Assembly (NCBI GenBank): GCA_020444765.1
Contig: JAGRHW010000082.1
Span: forward strand, 1-11,670
Source: Gammaproteobacteria bacterium
GTDB lineage: Bacteria > Pseudomonadota > Gammaproteobacteria > Granulosicoccales > Granulosicoccaceae
Direction: 5' to 3'
Length of the DNA stretch: 11,670 bases
Position 1 is the stretch's first letter, and each line of letters opens with the position of its first letter. Below are positions 7,792 to 11,670 of the stretch, one piece after another. Made by a program: the position numbers and the translations under genes. Below the pieces are notes generated by a model that had not been told where the DNA came from, ran no database searches, and saw only the letters and a program-made list of their open reading frames with translations.

Positions 7792-7827
7792 TGCTTTCCT
7801 TTCCATCCCGCCCTGCCGGTTGACCGG

Positions 7828-7868
7828 GCATGTTTTTATAGTTTTTTTGTTAGTTATACAGAAAACCA
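7828..7868 (-). promoter_or_regulatory. Candidate promoter region of the thioredoxin-TolC cluster
   Basis: An AT-rich stretch lies between the terminator of the upstream lipoprotein gene and the thioredoxin start. On the minus strand it holds two -10-like hexamers, TATAAC (7858-7853) and TATAAA (7840-7835). No good -35 box sits at 16-18 bases from either; a TTGGCA lies 19 bases before the first, inside the terminator hairpin. A short palindrome, CCGGT-TG-ACCGG (7816-7827), lies between this region and the ribosome site and might be an operator. The need for a promoter here is inferred mostly from the terminator just upstream. Confidence 0.3.
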
Positions 7869-7894
7869 GCGGGCGCCTGCCAAACGGCGCCCGC
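7862..7894 (-). terminator. Intrinsic terminator after the small lipoprotein gene
   Basis: GCGGGCGCC (7869-7877) and GGCGCCCGC (7886-7894) form a perfect 9-bp GC stem with an 8-base loop. On the minus strand it is followed by TGGTTTTC. It starts 11 bases after the lipoprotein stop and is the strongest hairpin in the window. It implies that the thioredoxin cluster downstream is transcribed mainly from its own promoter. Confidence 0.8.
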
Positions 7895-7905
7895 AATCGA
7901 TCCCG

Positions 7906-8244
7906 TTACTTCAGGGATGCACTGTAGTGCTTTTCCTCGTTTGCACACTGCTCCATACCGATTTGTGCTTGACGCATCGCGCGCGAGGCCAATGCGTTTG
8001 CTTCATCGGTTTTACCATCCGCCATCAGCTTTTCAGCATCCGCTATCATGCTGCCGGTATCACGCCACGCACAGCCGGCCTGAGCAGCCTCTTGAAAAGA
8101 TGCTTTGGCGTCAGCGATAACATCGCCGCTAGAGGCCATACTGGTCATTTTTGATTTCGCTTCGGCGACACTATCAGTCGCTGTGGCGCAAGCGGTAAGA
8201 GTCAAACAGGCTAATGCAGTGGCTGTCAGAACAGCTTGTTTCAT
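7906..8244 (-). CDS. Small lipoprotein resembling SoxXA-binding protein (SoxK-like)
   Basis: This 112-residue lipoprotein has a signal peptide with lipobox L16-T-A-C19, so the mature protein should begin at the lipidated C19. The rest is helical and alanine-rich. It centres on GCAWRDTGSMIADAEKLMAD (57-76) and a second helix, ANALASRAMRQAQIGMEQC (82-100). From memory this WRDT-helix-turn-helix arrangement resembles SoxXA-binding proteins (SoxK) of sulfur oxidisers, small proteins that associate with the SoxXA cytochrome in periplasmic thiosulfate oxidation. The match is to a short, low-complexity family, so the name is tentative. Two cysteines, C58 and C100, could pair. The ATG at 8244 follows an excellent GGGAGGAAATTCT ribosome site, which decides against the long in-frame extension to 8379. 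Its own terminator follows, and a SoxW-like thioredoxin gene comes next. Confidence 0.72.
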   Translation of the reverse strand: MKQAVLTATALACLTLTACATATDSVAEAKSKMTSMASSGDVIADAKASFQEAAQAGCAWRDTGSMIADAEKLMADGKTDEANALASRAMRQAQIGMEQCANEEKHYSASLK

Positions 8245-8417
8245 AGAATTTCCTCCCAAAAGAATGGTTGTATCCGGCGTTGTTGCCGGCAGGTCACGAC
8301 ACCGAGTCATACCTGGCTTTTTATAACGCATCACCGCGTAGAAGCTAGCAAAGGCAGGGCTTGACTTCAAGCTACCCATTTTGGCTGGGTCCTTGGTGTT
8401 TGGGGATAGACAGGCCC
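8245..8417 (-). promoter_or_regulatory. Leader/promoter region between fabV and the small lipoprotein gene
   Basis: This 173-base spacer holds a -10-like TTATAA on the minus strand (8326-8321) about 80 bases before the lipoprotein start, with TTGCTA 19 bases before it, which is a poor spacing. Two small inverted repeats lie just past the fabV stop: ACCCA/TGGGT (8374-8390) and GCTTGA-CT-TCAAGC (8359-8372). Neither is followed by a T-tract, so they are weak as terminators for fabV. The open frame through the spacer has no ribosome site and is not considered coding. Confidence 0.3.
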
Positions 8418-9611
8418 TCAGATAGCGATCACATCGAATTCGACCAGAGGGCTCAGGTCGGCTTCGTAATCGACATTATCCAGGCCAAAACCGAACAGGC
8501 CGAGAAATTCATCCTTGTAAAACTGATAATCCGTCAGCTCGAAGAGGTTTTCCGTGGTAATCCGCGGCCACAACTCGCGGCAGGCATCCTGCACATCATC
8601 GCGCAACTCGAGATCATCCATGCGATAGCGGTTTTTATCGTCGATCTGCGCGCTATCGCCGTACAAACCCGTGTCGAACAGGCGGTACACCTGCTCCATA
8701 CAACCTTCGTGCAGGCCTTTTTCGCGCATGATTCTGAAACACATGGCCAGATACAGCGGCATCACCGGAATCGCCGCGCTCGCCTGGGTGACGACCGATT
8801 TCAGCACGCCGATATTCGCCTGCCCATGGACAGCCTGCAGCCGTGAATCCAGCCCGGCGGCGGCGCGATCCAGATCCTGCTTGGCCTTGCCAAGTGCGCC
8901 ATCCCAGTAGATCGGCCAGGTAATATCCGAACCGATATAGGAATAGGCCACGGTTTTACAACCCTCAGCCAGCACACCGCCCGCCTCCAGGGCCTGCATC
9001 CACAATTCCCAGTCCTCGCCGCCCATGACGGTAACCGTGTCCTTGATTTCCTGCTCCGTGGCCGGCTCGACCACCGCTTCGATAATCTCGTCCTTGTTGG
9101 TATCGATCGCCGTCGATTTGTAAGGCTTGCCGATCGGCTTGAGGCTGGAACGGACGACTTCGCCACTGTCAGGCATTTTGCGGACCGGAGACGCGAGTGA
9201 GTACACCACCAGATCGACCTGACCGAGATCCTGTTGGATCAACGCCACGGTTTTGGCCTTGGCCTCGTGAGAAAACGCATCGCCATTAAGGCTCTTGGCG
9301 TAAAGCCCGGCTTTGTGCGCTTCGGCATCGAAAGCCGCTGCGTTATACCAGCCGGCGGTAGCGGTTTTCTTCTCGGTCGCCGGCTTTTCGAAAAACACCC
9401 CGATCGTCGAAGCACCGGCGCCAAAAGCGGCGGCAATCCGCGATGACAAGCCATATCCGCTGGACGAACCGATCACCAAAACTCTGGCCGGCCCATCCGT
9501 CAGGCCACCCTGCTTTTTCACGTACTCGATCTGCGTGCGCACATTTTCCGCACAACCGGCCGGATGTGCAGTGGTACAGATGAAGCCACGGATTTTTGGT
9601 TTGATGATCAT
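8418..9611 (-). CDS. fabV: FabV-type enoyl-ACP / trans-2-enoyl-CoA reductase (NADH)
   Basis: This 397-residue protein has the usual FabV length. FabV reduces the trans-2-enoyl thioester in the last step of the fatty-acid elongation cycle and is an alternative to FabI. It opens with the family-typical [20 protein letters not shown]. The NAD-binding loop is GSSSGYG at 48-54. The active site is complete, and its numbering agrees with characterised FabV proteins: Y53, D111, Y225, and the Y-X8-K pair Y235 and K244. The C-terminal FAD-binding-like and extension segments ([14 protein letters not shown]) are also present. The ATG at 9611 is chosen because it gives the conserved N-terminus; a start at 9683 would add 24 unrelated residues. 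The ribosome site is weak and a hairpin lies just upstream. FabV enzymes are known to tolerate triclosan; whether a fabI gene also exists cannot be seen here. Confidence 0.96.
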   Translation of the reverse strand: MIIKPKIRGFICTTAHPAGCAENVRTQIEYVKKQGGLTDGPARVLVIGSSSGYGLSSRIAAAFGAGASTIGVFFEKPATEKKTATAGWYNAAAFDAEAHKAGLYAKSLNGDAFSHEAKAKTVALIQQDLGQVDLVVYSLASPVRKMPDSGEVVRSSLKPIGKPYKSTAIDTNKDEIIEAVVEPATEQEIKDTVTVMGGEDWELWMQALEAGGVLAEGCKTVAYSYIGSDITWPIYWDGALGKAKQDLDRAAAGLDSRLQAVHGQANIGVLKSVVTQASAAIPVMPLYLAMCFRIMREKGLHEGCMEQVYRLFDTGLYGDSAQIDDKNRYRMDDLELRDDVQDACRELWPRITTENLFELTDYQFYKDEFLGLFGFGLDNVDYEADLSPLVEFDVIAI

Positions 9612-9622
9612 GGAAGTGTTAT

Positions 9623-9648
9623 GCCCCATTGCAAATTGTGAATGGGGC
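9623..9648 (-). repeat. Inverted repeat in the fabV leader
   Basis: GCCCCATT (9623-9630) and AATGGGGC (9641-9648) form a perfect 8-bp stem with a 10-base loop. It begins 11 bases upstream of the fabV ATG. The only purine-rich, Shine-Dalgarno-like bases near the start (GGGG on the minus strand) are inside the stem. It could be an operator in DNA or a hairpin in the mRNA that limits initiation; the sequence alone does not decide. Confidence 0.55.
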
Positions 9649-9707
9649 GAAAGATACAGGAAAATGTGTGTGTTTTGTAGCAAGCACTATTCAGTGCGTA
9701 AATCAGG

Positions 9708-9733
9708 AAAAATCCTTGCCGTGTTTCCGGCAA
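9708..9733 (-). terminator. Probable intrinsic terminator after the CBS-domain gene
   Basis: TTGCCG (9716-9721) and CGGCAA (9728-9733) pair over a 6-base loop. On the minus strand the stem is followed by GGA and then five T residues. It lies 20 bases past the CBS gene stop, ahead of fabV. The stem is short and the T-tract is offset by three bases, so confidence is moderate. A second small palindrome, GCACT-ATTC-AGTGC (9684-9697), lies further on. Confidence 0.5.
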
Positions 9734-9753
9734 TACCGGTTTAGCGCGGGCAG

Positions 9754-10194
9754 TCAAAAATCCTCGTCCGGCTCCTGAAATTCCATTTGCTCAAGCAGGT
9801 TCGCGGCAATATTGACGAAATCGCTGTCGGTGATGATACCGACCAGTTTGCCTTGCTTGTCAGTGACCGGCAGGCAGCCGAATTTGCGTGCGACGAGAAT
9901 CTGCGCCGCCACACGCAGGCTGGTATTTTTCAGGACGGTTTCCACCTGTTCGGTCATGATATCGGACAGAAGCGGCATGTCTGCCGCCGGCGCTTCTTTG
10001 TTTTCGCCAAGACGCGGGCCGGAAGCCGCCAGCAGATCGCGGTGACTCACCAGGCCCTGCAAACGCCCCTTGTCATCGACCACCGGAATATGCCGGATAT
10101 GTTTTTCGGACATAAGCGCCATGGCCTGCTGAATGGTAGCCGAAGCCGGCAGGGTTTCCAGGCCGGTGCTCATTAATTCTGCAACGCTGTACAT
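9754..10194 (-). CDS. Two-CBS-domain protein
   Basis: This 146-residue soluble protein is built of two CBS domains and little else. CBS1 covers about residues 1-57 (VAELMSTGLETLPASATIQQ through GLVSHRDLL). CBS2 covers about 75-132 (LSDIMTEQVETVLKNTSLR through GIITDSDFV). Tandem CBS pairs form a Bateman module that binds adenosyl ligands such as AMP, ATP or NAD(H) and signals energy state, usually to a partner protein. The D-x-x-F/L ends of each domain (HRDLL, DSDFV) carry the ribose-binding Asp typical of ligand-binding CBS pairs. No effector domain is fused, so the partner and ligand are unknown. The ATG follows a strong CAGGAGAAAGCG ribosome site. The last residues are acidic (EPDEDF). It is spaced 72 bases from the DUF2057 gene and is followed by a probable terminator. 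Confidence 0.9.
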   Translation of the reverse strand: MYSVAELMSTGLETLPASATIQQAMALMSEKHIRHIPVVDDKGRLQGLVSHRDLLAASGPRLGENKEAPAADMPLLSDIMTEQVETVLKNTSLRVAAQILVARKFGCLPVTDKQGKLVGIITDSDFVNIAANLLEQMEFQEPDEDF

Positions 10195-10222
10195 CGCTTT
10201 CTCCTGATAATGTGCGTGTGCT

Positions 10223-10241
10223 GCGATTCCTGTGTAATCGC
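10223..10241 (-). repeat. Small inverted repeat ahead of the CBS gene
   Basis: GCGATT and AATCGC pair over a 7-base loop in the 72-base spacer between the DUF2057 stop and the CBS gene start. No T-tract follows on either strand, so it is not a convincing terminator. It may be an operator or chance. Confidence 0.3.
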
Positions 10242-10266
10242 TACAATTCTACAAGGGCCGGAGCAG

Positions 10267-10929
10267 TTATTCGGGCGCTATCACCCAGTTCATAAAGGCT
10301 TTTTTCTCCGCATCTGTAGCACTTTTCCAAAGCGTTTGCAGTTCGGTCAGCCGGGGTGAGGTGTCATCGGCTGCTTCACTGTCAGCAGCAAGGCTTGGCG
10401 CATCACCATAGTCGCCGGTGACTTTGCTGCCGGTATCGCCACCTTTCAGACCAAACAGCGTAAACAAGCTGTTCTGGCCGATGCCGAGGCCTTTTGCAGC
10501 GATCGTTTCGCCGGACGGCGCAACAATGGCCGCGCTGAAATTATCGACGTATCTGTTCGCATTGGCGAGAGAAAGCGGCGGTTCTGGCCGGTCAAATGCG
10601 ATCCGGTATTGCTCACCCGCCTTTGCATCAAACTGGACTTGCATTATCTGACTGCTGCGGTACTCAGAGTGGGCACCCTGTCCCCACTGGTCCTCATAGA
10701 CGAACGTGAACGAGCGTTGCCCCGCGGGCACCTTGACCTGGTAAGGATAAACCAGCGCAATCGGCAGCTTGATTTTTTCGCCATCCAGCGTGAGCGGTTT
10801 GATACTGTTGGGTATTTCGATAGACGCGGTCTGTGCAGCTGACGCCGCAGCATCAATGGTTCGTGGTTGCGAAGCGCAGGCCGTGAGGCCAAACAGGATT
10901 AAAAAAAATGGCAATAAAACGTGTCGCAC
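10267..10929 (-). CDS. DUF2057 (YccT-like) family lipoprotein
   Basis: This 220-residue protein has a lipoprotein leader with lipobox G14-L-T-A-C18, predicting lipidation at C18. The body resembles DUF2057 (UPF0319/YccT). A beta-rich N-terminal half contains LTLDGEKIKLP (46-56) and VKVPAGQRSFTFVYED (65-80), comparable to the short "the value is X / it defines how the envelope protein looks" strands of YccT. The C-terminal helix pair LTELQTLWKSATDAEKKAFM (194-213) plus NW mirrors the end of YccT, where a similar helix closes the protein. Between them lies a low-complexity acidic linker (about 163-192). The molecular function of the family is not established. The GTG start follows AAGGACAAGACA, a good ribosome site. 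Unlike enterobacterial YccT, which has an ordinary signal peptide, this one carries a lipobox. It lies 129 bases downstream of ahpF. Confidence 0.75.
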   Translation of the reverse strand: MRHVLLPFFLILFGLTACASQPRTIDAAASAAQTASIEIPNSIKPLTLDGEKIKLPIALVYPYQVKVPAGQRSFTFVYEDQWGQGAHSEYRSSQIMQVQFDAKAGEQYRIAFDRPEPPLSLANANRYVDNFSAAIVAPSGETIAAKGLGIGQNSLFTLFGLKGGDTGSKVTGDYGDAPSLAADSEAADDTSPRLTELQTLWKSATDAEKKAFMNWVIAPE

Positions 10930-10952
10930 TGTCTTGTCCTTGTCGAGCCGGA

Positions 10953-10986
10953 GTCATGATCGATCAAGTATCGACCATGTCATGAC
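10953..10986. repeat. Interrupted inverted repeat ahead of the DUF2057 gene
   Basis: GTCATGA (10953-10959) pairs with TCATGAC (10980-10986), and the inner TCGAT (10960-10964) pairs with ATCGA (10970-10974) around a CAAGT loop. A 5-base bulge (10975-10979) interrupts one arm. It lies 24 bases upstream of the DUF2057 GTG start, in a position suited to an operator or a leader hairpin. Confidence 0.4.
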
Positions 10987-10998
10987 CGACCGCAAGGG

Positions 10999-11022
10999 AT
11001 CTCCCGGCCGAAACCGGGAGAT
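10999..11022 (-). terminator. Strong hairpin downstream of ahpF (possible terminator)
   Basis: ATCTCCCGG (10999-11007) and CCGGGAGAT (11014-11022) form a perfect 9-bp stem with a 6-base loop, 36 bases past the ahpF stop. No T-tract follows on the minus strand (CCCTTGCGG comes next), so it may stabilise the 3' end or act as a non-canonical terminator rather than a classic one. Confidence 0.45.
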
Positions 11023-11023
11023 A

Positions 11024-11040
11024 TTGACCAGACAGGTCAA
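11024..11040 (-). repeat. Second hairpin downstream of ahpF
   Basis: TTGACC and GGTCAA pair over a 5-base loop, one base away from the larger hairpin at 10999-11022. On the ahpF transcript it comes first, 18 bases past the stop. Together they make a tandem hairpin pair with no T-rich tail. Confidence 0.4.
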
Positions 11041-11058
11041 GCAGCCGTTGTACCCGGA

Positions 11059-11670
11059 TCAGGCCGCCGCGTCCTGATCGTCCCGGACCGACGAACGTAT
11101 CAGGTAGTCAAATGCGCTCAAGGACGCTGTCGCCCCGCCACCCATCGCAATGACAATCTGCTTATAGGGTTCGGTCGTACAATCGCCGGCGGCAAACACG
11201 CCCGGCACATTCGTGGCTCCACGATCATCGATGACCACTTCGCCACGCTCGCTCAGCGCAACCGTCTCTTTAAGGAAGTCGGTATTCGGCAACAAGCCGA
11301 TCTGCACGAACACACCTGCCAGCTCCACCGTACGCTGTTCGTCAGTCAGGCGATCCTTGTAAACCAAACCTGTCACCTTGTCATCATCACCGACGACTTC
11401 GGTGGTCAGCGCGCTGGTGATGATCTCGATATTCGGCATGGACCTGGCTTTTTCCTGCAACACCGAGTCGGCCCGCAGCTTGTCATCGAACTCGAGTACC
11501 GTTACATGAGCGACAATGCCGGCCAGATCGATCGCCGCCTCGATGCCGGAATTACCGCCGCCGATCACCGCAACCCGCTTGCCCTTGAACAAGGGACCGT
11601 CGCAATGTGGACAATACGCCACGCCTTTGCCGAGGTAGGCCTTTTCTCCCGGCACGTTCATCTCGCGCCA
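11059..11670 (-). CDS. ahpF: Alkyl hydroperoxide reductase subunit F, C-terminal part (cut by window end)
   Basis: These 203 residues are the C-terminal part of a flavin-disulfide reductase; the 5' end lies beyond the window. AhpF uses NADH, through FAD and a redox disulfide, to re-reduce the peroxiredoxin AhpC. The fragment starts WREMNVPGE and runs into the redox-active [15 protein letters not shown]. The NADH-binding [14 protein letters not shown] follows, and near the end come the FAD-binding [16 protein letters not shown] and the closing [11 protein letters not shown]. The [12 protein letters not shown] segment and the WRxMNVPGE lead-in are typical of AhpF rather than of TrxB, which has CATCDG at the active site. 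Full AhpF proteins are about 520 residues, so roughly 320 N-terminal residues, including the tandem thioredoxin-fold domain, should lie outside. ahpC is not visible. The methionine near 11661 is internal and not a start. Confidence 0.92.
   Translation of the reverse strand, partial: WREMNVPGEKAYLGKGVAYCPHCDGPLFKGKRVAVIGGGNSGIEAAIDLAGIVAHVTVLEFDDKLRADSVLQEKARSMPNIEIITSALTTEVVGDDDKVTGLVYKDRLTDEQRTVELAGVFVQIGLLPNTDFLKETVALSERGEVVIDDRGATNVPGVFAAGDCTTEPYKQIVIAMGGGATASLSAFDYLIRSSVRDDQDAAA

Noticed and set aside
8245..8379. N-terminal extension of the small lipoprotein by 45 codons
   Set aside because: The extension would bury the lipoprotein leader inside the protein, and the internal ATG has an excellent ribosome site.
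11059..11661. Reading the fragment as a complete short thioredoxin reductase starting at 11661
   Set aside because: The codons just upstream (W-R-E) continue the AhpF consensus in frame, so the methionine is internal.
1..11670. CRISPR array, insertion sequence, integrase or tRNA gene
   Set aside because: I read both strands and saw no regularly spaced repeats, transposase motifs, terminal inverted repeats with target duplications, or tRNA-like cloverleaf with a TTCGA-type arm.

Overview
The window looks like chromosomal DNA from a Gram-negative gammaproteobacterium. The support is protein content only: a TolC-type outer-membrane protein, two lipobox lipoproteins, a FabV-type enoyl reductase, an AhpF fragment, a DUF2057 protein and a GspE/PilB-type ATPase. 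A SoxXA-binding-like lipoprotein beside a SoxW-like periplasmic thioredoxin hints at a sulfur-oxidising lineage, but no core sox gene is present, so this is only a hint. I see no rRNA, tRNA, CRISPR array, transposase, integrase or phage gene. Gene density is high and no gap exceeds 300 bases.

Layout: one gene lies on the plus strand (an EamA/DMT exporter, 52-933). All the others are on the minus strand, so they are transcribed from right to left. From right to left these are: the 3' part of ahpF (cut by the window end); a DUF2057 lipoprotein; a two-CBS-domain protein; fabV; a small SoxXA-binding-like lipoprotein; a four-gene cluster of periplasmic thioredoxin, TolC-family protein, short periplasmic adaptor and acylphosphatase; a DUF4091/GH123-like exported protein; and a stand-alone GspE/PilB-family ATPase whose 3' end overlaps the exporter gene tail to tail by 8 bp.

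Three intrinsic terminators are visible: after the small lipoprotein, after the DUF4091 gene and after the CBS gene. They divide the minus-strand genes into short transcription units. The spacer after ahpF instead holds three consecutive hairpins without T-tracts, and the fabV leader holds an 8-bp hairpin just before the start codon.

The most interesting part is the thioredoxin-TolC-adaptor-acylphosphatase cluster. It encodes an outer-membrane channel and an unusually short adaptor but no inner-membrane pump. The adaptor's only two cysteines sit at the two ends of its helical insert, next to the lipoyl half-motifs, where a disulfide could form. That gives the thioredoxin-fold protein at the head of the cluster a possible substrate. 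This is an inference. The remaining genes belong to recognised families.
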